DNA of 64,000 bases from Chitinophaga dinghuensis (GTDB lineage Bacteria; Bacteroidota; Bacteroidia; Chitinophagales; Chitinophagaceae). The stretch lies in assembly GCF_003259435.1 (NCBI RefSeq), contig NZ_QLMA01000011.1, positions 124,001-188,000 of the forward strand. Direction: 5' to 3'. The notes below the pieces were generated by a model, which was given only the letters and a program-made list of their open reading frames with translations, was not told the origin of the DNA and made no database searches. The first letter of the stretch is position 1, and each line of letters opens with the position of its first letter. Positions 52,974 to 60,667 of this stretch are shown in pieces. A program made the translations under genes and the position numbers.

Positions 52974-52991
52974 ATTTTGTAAATTTAATGT

Positions 52992-53366
52992 ATGGAAAGC
53001 ACAGAAAAGAAACTGACCGTAGTACTTGGCGCCTCCCCAAATCCTGAACGTTACAGCTATCTGGCTGTCAACCGGCTTACTGCCCATGGGCATCCTGTGG
53101 TGGCAATAGGTAACAGGGAAGCAAATATTGGGGAGACACGGGTCATCAAGGAGCATCCGGCACTGGAAAATGTGGACACCGTCACCTTATATATGAATCC
53201 AAAACTGCAGGAAAGCTATTATGATTACATTCTGCAATTGCATCCGAAGCGAATTATTTTCAACCCGGGAACAGAGAATGAAGTGTTGAAAGCATTGGCT
53301 ATTAAAAATGGGATTCAGCCACAGGAGGCTTGTACATTGGTGTTGTTGAGCACCGGGCAGTATTAA
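52992..53366 (+). CDS. CoA-binding-domain protein (YccU-like)
   Basis: A 124-residue Rossmann-type CoA-binding protein. TVVLGASPNPERYSYLAVNRL is the nucleotide-binding start, and GHPVVAIGNREANIGETRVI and VTLYMNPKLQESYYDYIL match the CoA_binding_2 family. It lacks the ligase domains found in larger acyl-CoA synthetases. Biochemical role unknown. It follows the epimerase-like gene by 18 nt. Confidence 0.85.
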   Translation: MESTEKKLTVVLGASPNPERYSYLAVNRLTAHGHPVVAIGNREANIGETRVIKEHPALENVDTVTLYMNPKLQESYYDYILQLHPKRIIFNPGTENEVLKALAIKNGIQPQEACTLVLLSTGQY

Positions 53367-53460
53367 TTTGCCTGATATTTTTTCCTTAAATCCTTCTACC
53401 TGCGCTTTTTAACCGATGTCATTTCGTATATTCGGTACGTTAACCCATAGATAGGCTATA

Positions 53461-53468
53461 TAGTTTTG
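53461..53468 (+). promoter_or_regulatory. Candidate promoter of the YkuK-type gene
   Basis: TAGTTTTG, a TAnnTTTG match, about 63 nt before the ATG at 53532. An upstream in-frame alternative start at 53466 overlaps this element and is less likely. Confidence 0.4.
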
Positions 53469-53531
53469 ATTGGCTGTCATCTCACCAGACTACTTACTAA
53501 TACCGCTTGTTCACCCTTTAATATACATTTT

Positions 53532-54005
53532 ATGCAATGGAGAAGATTTAATGGAGAGATCATTTCTCTTCCCGTCAAGGAGGAGGTCCGGCAGGCCATC
53601 ATCCGTGAAAACGCCAAGGGCTTTCGGCTGAAAGTTTGTATTGGTACGGATTCACAGGTGAAAGGCCTGGACACGGAATTTGCTACTGTTATCGTTTTTC
53701 TGCGCGAAGGTCATGGTGGATTCATGTTTATCCACAACGACAAAACGAAAGAAAGCTATACGATCAAAGAACGTATGCTGGTCGAAGTAGCTAAAAGTAT
53801 TGAGATTGCTTATGAATTATGCGACCTGTTTACGGAATACGATGTAGATATGGAAGTACATGCAGACATCAATACCAATCCTCAGTTTAAGAGTAACCAG
53901 GCTTTACACGAAGCAATGGGCTATATCCTCGGAATGGGTTTTGCCTTTAAAGCTAAGCCGGAAGCCTTTGCCAGTAGCAGTTGCGCGAATAAAATCGTGA
54001 ATTAA
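53532..54005 (+). CDS. YkuK-family ribonuclease H-like protein
   Basis: A 157-residue protein beginning MQWRRFNGEIISLPVKEEV. KVCIGTDSQVKG (about 34-45) carries the acidic residue of an RNase H fold strand, and VEVHADINTNPQFKS and GMGFAFKAKPEAFASSSCANK complete the DUF458/YkuK pattern. Activity is not established. The ATG at 53532 was chosen for its conserved opening and because it lies after a promoter-like element; an extended frame upstream lacks family sequence. Confidence 0.82.
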   Translation: MQWRRFNGEIISLPVKEEVRQAIIRENAKGFRLKVCIGTDSQVKGLDTEFATVIVFLREGHGGFMFIHNDKTKESYTIKERMLVEVAKSIEIAYELCDLFTEYDVDMEVHADINTNPQFKSNQALHEAMGYILGMGFAFKAKPEAFASSSCANKIVN

Positions 54006-54086
54006 GCTACGTAGTATTATACCTCCTTCAATAAGTACCGATGCGGTATCCTGCACCGGACAGCTATTCTTCCCCCTTCCATTGCG

Positions 54087-54695
54087 TTAAGCAATAGCCC
54101 GGAACTGCGCATTCAACTCTTCGATATACCCCAGGATCGCGTCTCTTCCACTTTTCTTTACTGTAGATGTAACAAAGTGTGGTGGCAGGAATTGCCAGGT
54201 TTCCCTCATCTTATTCAGGAAAGCCTTCACATTTTTGCTTACTTCTGCCTGCGTACTCTTATCCGCCTTCGTGAATACAAGGCTGAAAGGAACTTCCCAT
54301 TCACCCAGCTGATTGATGAAATCGATATCGATTTTTTGTGGAGAATGCCTGCTATCGATCAACACAAAAATGTTCACCAGGTTCTGACGCTTACGCAGAT
54401 AATCCTCGATCATTCTTTCCCACTGTTTACGCTGGGACATGGATCTTTTGGCGAAGCCATAACCGGGAAGATCCACCAGGTACCACGCCTGATTAATAAG
54501 GAAGTGGTTAATCAATACAGTTTTACCAGGAGTACCGGAGGTTTTCGCCAGTTTTTCATTATTCACTATCAAATTGATCAGGGAAGACTTTCCCACATTG
54601 GACCGGCCGATGAATGCATATTCCGGCAGGTTTGGCTTTGGACACTTTTCCCAATCCGGACTACTGATAAGATATTCTGCTGTTTTGATAACCAT
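54087..54695 (-). CDS. engB: Ribosome biogenesis GTPase EngB (YsxC/YihA)
   Basis: A 202-residue essential GTPase involved in large-subunit assembly. G1 is GRSNVGKSSLIN (about 29-40), G2/G3 are TSGTPGKT and DLPGYGFA, and G4 is FTKADK near 140. The family start pattern is MVIKTAEYLISSPDWEKCP, so I use the ATG at 54695; two upstream in-frame ATGs (54713 and 54731) would overlap the divergent ubiE promoter. It is convergent with the YkuK-type gene and divergent from ubiE. Confidence 0.94.
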   Translation of the reverse strand: MVIKTAEYLISSPDWEKCPKPNLPEYAFIGRSNVGKSSLINLIVNNEKLAKTSGTPGKTVLINHFLINQAWYLVDLPGYGFAKRSMSQRKQWERMIEDYLRKRQNLVNIFVLIDSRHSPQKIDIDFINQLGEWEVPFSLVFTKADKSTQAEVSKNVKAFLNKMRETWQFLPPHFVTSTVKKSGRDAILGYIEELNAQFRAIA

Positions 54696-54714
54696 AATAA
54701 AAGCTTTGTTCATT

Positions 54715-54745
54715 CTGTCATATGAACACAAATTCTGTAACTTTG
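54715..54745 (+). promoter_or_regulatory. ubiE promoter, giving a nearly leaderless mRNA
   Basis: -33 TTTG (54715-54718), an exact 19-nt spacer and -7 TAACTTTG (54738-54745). The ATG at 54752 is six nt beyond the -7, about where transcription should start. Confidence 0.78.
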
Positions 54746-54751
54746 CGAACT

Positions 54752-55498
54752 ATGTCAGGAAAATTAAATGTTGAGAAGATCGTTCCCTTTACGGAGTCAA
54801 AATTAAGCAAGAAGGAGCAGATAGCAGCCATGTTTGATGATATTGCTTATCGATATGACTTTCTGAACCATTTTATGTCGCTCGGAATCGATGTGATCTG
54901 GCGTAAAAAAGCGCTGGGTTACCTGAAATCCCTGCAGCCTAAAAAGATGCTGGATGTGGCCACAGGAACCGGAGATTTCGCTATTATGGCCTCCAAACGC
55001 CTGCAACCGGACCATATTACGGGGATCGATATCTCTGAAGGAATGCTGAGCCACGGACGGGAGAAAATCCAGAAAGCAGGCCTTTCTGACAAGATTACCC
55101 TGCAATTGGGTGACAGTGAGACAATAAGTTTTCCAGATAAGACGTTTGATGCAATAACGGTAGCCTTTGGTGTCCGTAACTTTGAAAACCTGCAACAGGG
55201 GCTCAGAGAAATGCAGAGGGTACTGAAACCTGGCGGAAAATTAGTTATCCTGGAATTTTCCAACCCTACAGTTTTCCCTATTAAGCAATTTTATAATCTG
55301 TATTTTCGTTATATAACACCCCTGATCGGGAAGTGGATAGCTAAAAGCAAAGCTGCGTACAGTTATCTGCCTGAATCTGTGAAAGCGTTTCCTCAGGGTG
55401 AAGAAATGTGCAATATTTTAACCAATTCTGGATTTCAGGCCGTTACATGCAAAACGCTCACTTTCGGCATTTGTTCCATCTACTGCGCTTCGCGCTGA
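54752..55498 (+). CDS. ubiE: Demethylmenaquinone methyltransferase UbiE/MenG
   Basis: A 248-residue SAM-dependent methyltransferase that methylates demethylmenaquinone. MFDDIAYRYDFLNHFMSLGIDVIWR is the family hallmark, and the SAM-binding motif is LDVATGTGDFAI (about 66-77). VAFGVRNFENLQQGLREMQRVLKPGG follows. The ATG at 54752 follows a consensus promoter by only a few bases. The last 52 nt overlap the porT-like gene in another frame. It indicates a menaquinone-based respiratory chain. Confidence 0.95.
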   Translation: MSGKLNVEKIVPFTESKLSKKEQIAAMFDDIAYRYDFLNHFMSLGIDVIWRKKALGYLKSLQPKKMLDVATGTGDFAIMASKRLQPDHITGIDISEGMLSHGREKIQKAGLSDKITLQLGDSETISFPDKTFDAITVAFGVRNFENLQQGLREMQRVLKPGGKLVILEFSNPTVFPIKQFYNLYFRYITPLIGKWIAKSKAAYSYLPESVKAFPQGEEMCNILTNSGFQAVTCKTLTFGICSIYCASR

Positions 55499-56172
55499 CA
55501 GGAATGTTCCTGACTTTGCTGCTGCCTGCAAAAGCACAGCAAAACCTGAACATGTTGGAACATGATGCAAAACCCTATTACTTCGGAATTTCACTGGCTA
55601 CTAACCAGTCCAATTTCCGTTTACTTCATGCACAGGCTTTCCTGGCGGATGACTCTATTATGATAGCCGAACCAATGAAAACGTTCGGTTTCAACCTGGG
55701 TTTGCTCGCCAATGCCCGCCTGACCGAGCATTTTGACCTGAGATTTAATCCACAACTGGTATTTGCCTCCAAGAATCTGTACTACCGGGAAACTTATCCC
55801 AAACCAACAGATACCCAGAAAAAAATTGAATCCATTCTCCTCAGCTTTCCGCTACAAATCAAATTTAAATCGGATCGCATCGGGAATATGCGCGTATATG
55901 CCATTGGCGGCATGAAATACGACTATGACCTGGCTTCCAACGCCAGAGCCAAGAAAACAGAGTCGATGATCAAAATCAAAAAGAGTGACTATGGCTATGA
56001 AATAGGCGCTGGATTTGAATTTTACTTCGAGAGCTTCATCTTCTCACCAGAATTCAAAGTGAGCAATGGTATAGGCAACGTATTGGTGAAAGATCCGAAC
56101 CTGCGCTATTCCAATGTGATAGATAAGCTGCAATCCCATATGATCGTATTCTCCATACATCTGGAAGGATAA
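55447..56172 (+). CDS. porT: PorT-like outer-membrane protein, type IX secretion
   Basis: A 241-residue beta-barrel protein. A signal peptide (FALTGMFLTLLLPAKAQQ) precedes about 200 residues of alternating beta-strands such as YYFGISLATNQSNFRLLH, HFDLRFNPQLVFASKNLYY and YDYDLASNARAKK. The strand content, position right after ubiE and size match PorT/SprT of the Bacteroidota type IX secretion system (from memory). It starts inside ubiE, overlapping it by 52 nt, so translational coupling is likely. A frame start further upstream (55408) would begin even deeper in ubiE. Confidence 0.8.
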   Translation: MQNAHFRHLFHLLRFALTGMFLTLLLPAKAQQNLNMLEHDAKPYYFGISLATNQSNFRLLHAQAFLADDSIMIAEPMKTFGFNLGLLANARLTEHFDLRFNPQLVFASKNLYYRETYPKPTDTQKKIESILLSFPLQIKFKSDRIGNMRVYAIGGMKYDYDLASNARAKKTESMIKIKKSDYGYEIGAGFEFYFESFIFSPEFKVSNGIGNVLVKDPNLRYSNVIDKLQSHMIVFSIHLEG

Positions 56173-56190
56173 AACCAAACTCCGATTGAC

Positions 56191-56198
56191 TATATTTG
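56191..56198 (+). promoter_or_regulatory. Candidate pyrC promoter, near-leaderless
   Basis: TATATTTG, a perfect TAnnTTTG, 4 nt before the pyrC ATG at 56203, so transcription would begin at about the start codon. A -33 is not clear. Confidence 0.5.
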
Positions 56199-56202
56199 CA
56201 TC

Positions 56203-57549
56203 ATGCAGAACTACGTCATCAGGAATATATCCGTGGTAAATGAAGGGCGCACCACGGTACAGGATGTTTTGATCAAAGATAACCGCATTGAGAAAATCGC
56301 GCCCAACATCACTGTCAGCGGAATTTACACAGAAATTAACGGGGAAGGAAAACACTTGTTGCCTGGCGTCATCGATGATCAGGTGCATTTCCGTGAACCT
56401 GGGCTGACAGAAAAAGCCACTATTTATACAGAAGCGCGTGCAGCTGTTGCCGGCGGGACTACCAGTTTCATGGAAATGCCCAATACCAAGCCAGCAGCGC
56501 TGACACAAGAACTCCTCGAAGATAAATACCAGATCGCCAGTCAACATGCATTGGCCAACTACTCTTTCTTCATGGGTGCTGCCAATGATAATGTGGAAGA
56601 GATCCTGAGAACCAATGACAAGAAAGACCGTGTTTGTGGCGTAAAAATATTCATGGGTTCTTCTACCGGAAATATGCTGGTGGATAACTACCTCACCCTG
56701 GAAACAGTATTTTCCAATTCAGAACTGCTGATTGCTACGCATTGTGAAGACGAGAAGATCATCCGTCGCAATATGGAAGCTTTTAAACAAGCTAAAGGAG
56801 ATGCCCTCACAGCCGCAGATCACCCGCTTATCCGCGATGTGGAAGCCTGCTTTGAATCCTCTCTCGTAGCCATTCAGTTTGCACAGAAACACAATGCACG
56901 TCTGCATATCCTTCATATATCCACCGCCAGAGAATTACAACTCTTCGGTAATATGTTACCACTGGCTGAAAAGCGCATCACTGCGGAAGTATGTGTACAT
57001 CATCTCCACTTCACAGCAGATGATTATGCACAATACGGCAATCTGATCAAATGTAATCCTGCCATCAAAGCTCCTGAAAACAGAGACGGACTTTGGGAAG
57101 CATTACTGGACGACAGATTAGACATCATTGCTACCGATCACGCTCCGCATACCTGGGCAGAAAAACAACTCCCTTATCTGCAAGCGCCATCTGGCGTACC
57201 ATTGGTACAACATAGTCTGCCACTGATGCTGCAATATGTGAAACAAGGAAAGATTTCTATAGAGAAAGTAGTGGAAAAAATGAGTCATGCACCTGCCATC
57301 TGCTTCCAAATCAAGGACAGAGGTTATTTACGCGAAGGCTACTATGCCGACTGCGTAATTGTTGACATGAATGCCCCTGCTACTGTAGAAAAAGAAAATA
57401 TTTACTATAAATGTGGCTGGAGTCCATTTGAGGGTCATACCTTCCCTGCCTCCATCACTCACACCTTTGTAAACGGGCATCTGGTCTATGAAAACGGCCG
57501 TTTTGATGAATCTGTAAAAGGTATGCGTATGATGTTTGACAGGCAATAA
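56203..57549 (+). CDS. pyrC: Dihydroorotase
   Basis: A 448-residue amidohydrolase that cyclises carbamoyl-aspartate to dihydroorotate in pyrimidine synthesis. Zinc ligands appear in DDQVHFREPG (about 60-69), the substrate loop is GGTTSFMEMPNT, the carboxylated Lys is in VKIFMGSST (about 145), and IATDHAPHTWAEK carries the last Asp. Its first zinc motif is DDQVHF, not the more usual DxHxH, though the ligand His spacing is plausible. Related allantoinase or dihydropyrimidinase cannot be fully excluded. A perfect terminator follows at 57572-57618. Confidence 0.85.
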   Translation: MQNYVIRNISVVNEGRTTVQDVLIKDNRIEKIAPNITVSGIYTEINGEGKHLLPGVIDDQVHFREPGLTEKATIYTEARAAVAGGTTSFMEMPNTKPAALTQELLEDKYQIASQHALANYSFFMGAANDNVEEILRTNDKKDRVCGVKIFMGSSTGNMLVDNYLTLETVFSNSELLIATHCEDEKIIRRNMEAFKQAKGDALTAADHPLIRDVEACFESSLVAIQFAQKHNARLHILHISTARELQLFGNMLPLAEKRITAEVCVHHLHFTADDYAQYGNLIKCNPAIKAPENRDGLWEALLDDRLDIIATDHAPHTWAEKQLPYLQAPSGVPLVQHSLPLMLQYVKQGKISIEKVVEKMSHAPAICFQIKDRGYLREGYYADCVIVDMNAPATVEKENIYYKCGWSPFEGHTFPASITHTFVNGHLVYENGRFDESVKGMRMMFDRQ

Positions 57550-57571
57550 TTTCCCACATTTATAATTTTTT

Positions 57572-57618
57572 AAGCAAGCGATTAGTCGAACCCTGCGGTT
57601 TCGACTAATCGCTTGCTT
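57572..57618 (+). terminator. pyrC terminator
   Basis: A 19-bp stem with outer arms AAGCAAGCGATTAGTCGAA / TTCGACTAATCGCTTGCTT and a 9-nt loop; a T-rich stretch precedes the first arm. It may act in both directions. Confidence 0.88.
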
Positions 57619-57724
57619 TATTATCAGGAGCACTGAGAAATTCCTCATTTGCGCTTTTATGGAATATTACTTTCTTTGCATCCTAACCCTCGTATCCGTA
57701 TATTTCACTAAAAAAGGACCTGCA

Positions 57725-59053
57725 ATGCAACTGGACAAAACATCCTATTACGACCTATCCATCTTCAACCGCGATGAAGAATATTCACTGTTCAGCAGAC
57801 TGGATTTCACCATCACAGCAGGAGGCAGGGATTTTCTGCGTCAGCTGTTCAACAAACCGTTGCAGGACATTGCCTCTGTACAGCACAGACAGGAAACATT
57901 AAAATACATACTGAGCCGTGAAAACAACTGGCCTTCGGTGATTACCAACGGTACCATTGTAGTAGTGGAAAACTATCTGGATGCCCATATTGAACCTATC
58001 AGCAATACGGAAGGGCTGGGGCTCTGGATTCAGACGGCTTTACATAAGACAGTGTATGCGCCTGATTTTAAGCATATCAAGTTTGCCTTTGCCGAAGTAT
58101 TGAACCTTTTGCGTGGGTTTAACGAATTTGTCAGGATATTCAATTCTGATGAAGCACCCAAAACGCTGAAAGTTTTACTGGACAGAGCGCAGCGCTTACT
58201 TCGTCAGCCTGATTTCGCCCTCATCCTGGATGCGGATGCAGACGGAAGGATGCATCCCGCCAATATCCTGCGATTCGATAATTATGTTCGTAAGCGCAAT
58301 AGGAAGGTCATACTGGAACTCATCTCCCTATATCATCAACTGGACGCATTTTACGCTATGGCAAAAGCGGTAAAACATCACCGCTTGCACTTCCCTACCC
58401 TGCTGGATACCGACATGCCTGTAATCAAAGCGAAACAGTTGTATCATCTGATCCTGGATACTCCGGTAGCATATGATATGGGCCTGAGCAGAGACAGTAA
58501 TTTCATGTTCCTGACGGGTGCGAACATGGCTGGTAAAACTACGTTTATTCGTGCCGTTGGTATAGCGGTATTTCTTGCACATCTGGGTATGGGCGTGCCT
58601 GCCGCCGAAATGGAACTGAGTTTCTTCCATGGTATTTTCAGTAATATCCAGGTACAGGACAATATATTCAAAGGCGAAAGTTATTTCTTCAATGAAGTAC
58701 AGCGTATCAAGAATACTATTCTGCAAATTAATAACGGCAAAAGATGGCTGGTACTGATTGATGAAATGTTTAAAGGTACCAATGTGGAAGATGCCCGCAA
58801 CTGCTCACTGGCAGTGATTCGTGGCCTGTTACAGAGTAGTAATTGTCTGTTCATTCTTTCTACACACTTGTATGAAGTAGCAGAAGAGTTGAAAAATGAA
58901 GCGAAAATTCAATTTAAATATTTTGAATCGCAGGTGATGGAAGATGATCTTCATTTCACTTATCTGCTGAAAGACGGCATTGCCAAAGAGAAAATCGGTT
59001 ATCTGATTTTGAGAAGAGAGAAAGTTCTTGATCTGCTAACCCAGATAAAGTAA
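57725..59053 (+). CDS. MutS-like DNA-binding ATPase, short form
   Basis: A 442-residue protein containing only the core/clamp and ATPase parts of MutS. The N-terminal mismatch-reading domain is absent. The Walker A TGANMAGKTTFIRAVG (about 265-280) is the MutS-type motif, Walker B is LVLIDEMFKGTN and STHLYEVAEEL follows. It resembles the MutS-V-domain proteins that are common in Bacteroidota and not mismatch-repair enzymes proper. The ATG at 57725 precedes the conserved core (MQLDKTSYYDLSIFNRDEEY); an in-frame ATG at 57659 would add a hydrophobic segment and is a possible alternative. Confidence 0.88.
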   Translation: MQLDKTSYYDLSIFNRDEEYSLFSRLDFTITAGGRDFLRQLFNKPLQDIASVQHRQETLKYILSRENNWPSVITNGTIVVVENYLDAHIEPISNTEGLGLWIQTALHKTVYAPDFKHIKFAFAEVLNLLRGFNEFVRIFNSDEAPKTLKVLLDRAQRLLRQPDFALILDADADGRMHPANILRFDNYVRKRNRKVILELISLYHQLDAFYAMAKAVKHHRLHFPTLLDTDMPVIKAKQLYHLILDTPVAYDMGLSRDSNFMFLTGANMAGKTTFIRAVGIAVFLAHLGMGVPAAEMELSFFHGIFSNIQVQDNIFKGESYFFNEVQRIKNTILQINNGKRWLVLIDEMFKGTNVEDARNCSLAVIRGLLQSSNCLFILSTHLYEVAEELKNEAKIQFKYFESQVMEDDLHFTYLLKDGIAKEKIGYLILRREKVLDLLTQIK

Positions 59054-59125
59054 TATATTTGAAATAGTTTGATTCCTGCCACCGCCCTGGTGGCAGGGGT
59101 TTTGTTAACCATAGCTTACATCCAT

Positions 59126-60667
59126 ATGATTGTTAAAACCTTTGGCAGCGCCTTACAGGGCGTGCATGCCATCACCATCACTATTGAGGTGAATGTATCT
59201 TCCCAGGGAAATAAGTTTTACATAGTTGGGTTGCCGGATAATGCCGTCAAGGAAAGCGAGCAGCGGATTACTTCCGCATTGCAGCATCTGGGTATGAAGA
59301 TGCCGAGAACGCGCACTGTTGTGAATCTTGCACCGGCTGCGATTAAAAAGGCAGGAGCTGCCTATGATTTACCTATTGCCATTGGTATTCTGGGCGCCAG
59401 CGAGCATATTCCGGCTGATTTATTTTCCGGTATTGTAATGATGGGAGAACTATCTCTCGACGGCACCCTGCTGCCTGTACGGGGCGCGTTATCCATGGCT
59501 ATGCAGGCCAAAACAGAGGGTTTCAGCGGCATTATGTTACCGCAGCAAAATGCACAGGAAGCGGCGCTGGTAGCGGGGATAGCCGTATATGGTGCTGGCC
59601 ATCTCACCGATATTATTCAGCATTTTGCTGGAAACGCTTCTCTGGTACCGGTTTCCTCTATTTCCAATAACAGTTTTATTTCAGAGCAGTTATTTTATGA
59701 TGTTGATTTTAACGAAGTAAAAGGTCAGCAACATATAAAGAGAGCACTGGAGATAGCAGCCGCCGGGGGCCACAACGCGATACTTATTGGTCCGCCGGGA
59801 GCAGGAAAAACCATGCTGGCCAAACGTTTCCCGACAATATTACCGCCTATGCAACTGGAAGAGGCCCTGGATACTACCAGGATATATTCTGTGGCAGGAA
59901 AGTTATCGCATCAGGGAGCACTGATTTCCCGACGGCCATTCCGGGCGCCACATCATGGTATCAGCGATGCGGCGCTGGTGGGCGGAGGTAGTACCATATT
60001 GCCGGGAGAGATTTCGCTGGCACATAATGGCGTATTATTTCTGGATGAATTGCCTGAGTTTAAGAGGGCCGTGCTGGAAGTGATGCGCCAGCCGATGGAG
60101 GAGCGTACAGTAACTATTGCCAGGGCCAGGCAAACCATTGAGTTTCCAGCTAATTTCATGTTGCTGGCAAGTATGAATCCTTGTCCCTGCGGGTATTTCA
60201 ATCATCCGGAAAAAAAATGCAGTTGTTCGCCAGGGATGGTGTATAAATATCTCAATCGCATATCCGGGCCATTGATGGACAGGATAGATCTGCATGTGGA
60301 AGTCACGCCCGTGACGTATGTCGCATTATCTGATCCGGGAGAATCTGAGAGTAGTACAGTTATCAGAAACAGGGTGATTGCGTCCAGGGAGATACAGGCT
60401 AATCGGTTCAAGGGTTTCCCTGGCATCAGTTGCAATGCCCGCATGACAGCAGCGATGATGAAGACCTACTGCATTACCGACGACAGCAGCAGAGAGCTGT
60501 TACGTACTGCGATGAAGCGATTGCAGCTCTCTGCCCGGGCATACGACCGGATTATGAAGGTAAGTCGCACTATTGCAGACCTGGAAGGCAGTGCATATAT
60601 CACGACCGCACATATGGCGGAAGCCATTCAATACAGGAGTCTTGACAGGCAGACCTGGGGCTTTTAA
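59126..60667 (+). CDS. YifB/ComM-type Mg-chelatase-like AAA+ ATPase
   Basis: A 513-residue protein. The N-terminal half has the Lon-like fold (MIVKTFGSALQGVHAITITIEVNV, VGLPDNAVKESEQRITSAL), and the AAA+ domain shows GPPGAGKTMLAKRFPTILPPM (about 215), FLDELPEF and SMNPCPCGYFN. A zinc-like CPCG...CSCSP segment lies near 355-370. ComM proteins act as branch-migration helicases in natural transformation; that function is inferred from family. The ATG at 59126 matches the family start; 19 codons upstream are not conserved. It shares its TTAA stop with the convergent EF-G2 gene. Confidence 0.92.
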   Translation: MIVKTFGSALQGVHAITITIEVNVSSQGNKFYIVGLPDNAVKESEQRITSALQHLGMKMPRTRTVVNLAPAAIKKAGAAYDLPIAIGILGASEHIPADLFSGIVMMGELSLDGTLLPVRGALSMAMQAKTEGFSGIMLPQQNAQEAALVAGIAVYGAGHLTDIIQHFAGNASLVPVSSISNNSFISEQLFYDVDFNEVKGQQHIKRALEIAAAGGHNAILIGPPGAGKTMLAKRFPTILPPMQLEEALDTTRIYSVAGKLSHQGALISRRPFRAPHHGISDAALVGGGSTILPGEISLAHNGVLFLDELPEFKRAVLEVMRQPMEERTVTIARARQTIEFPANFMLLASMNPCPCGYFNHPEKKCSCSPGMVYKYLNRISGPLMDRIDLHVEVTPVTYVALSDPGESESSTVIRNRVIASREIQANRFKGFPGISCNARMTAAMMKTYCITDDSSRELLRTAMKRLQLSARAYDRIMKVSRTIADLEGSAYITTAHMAEAIQYRSLDRQTWGF

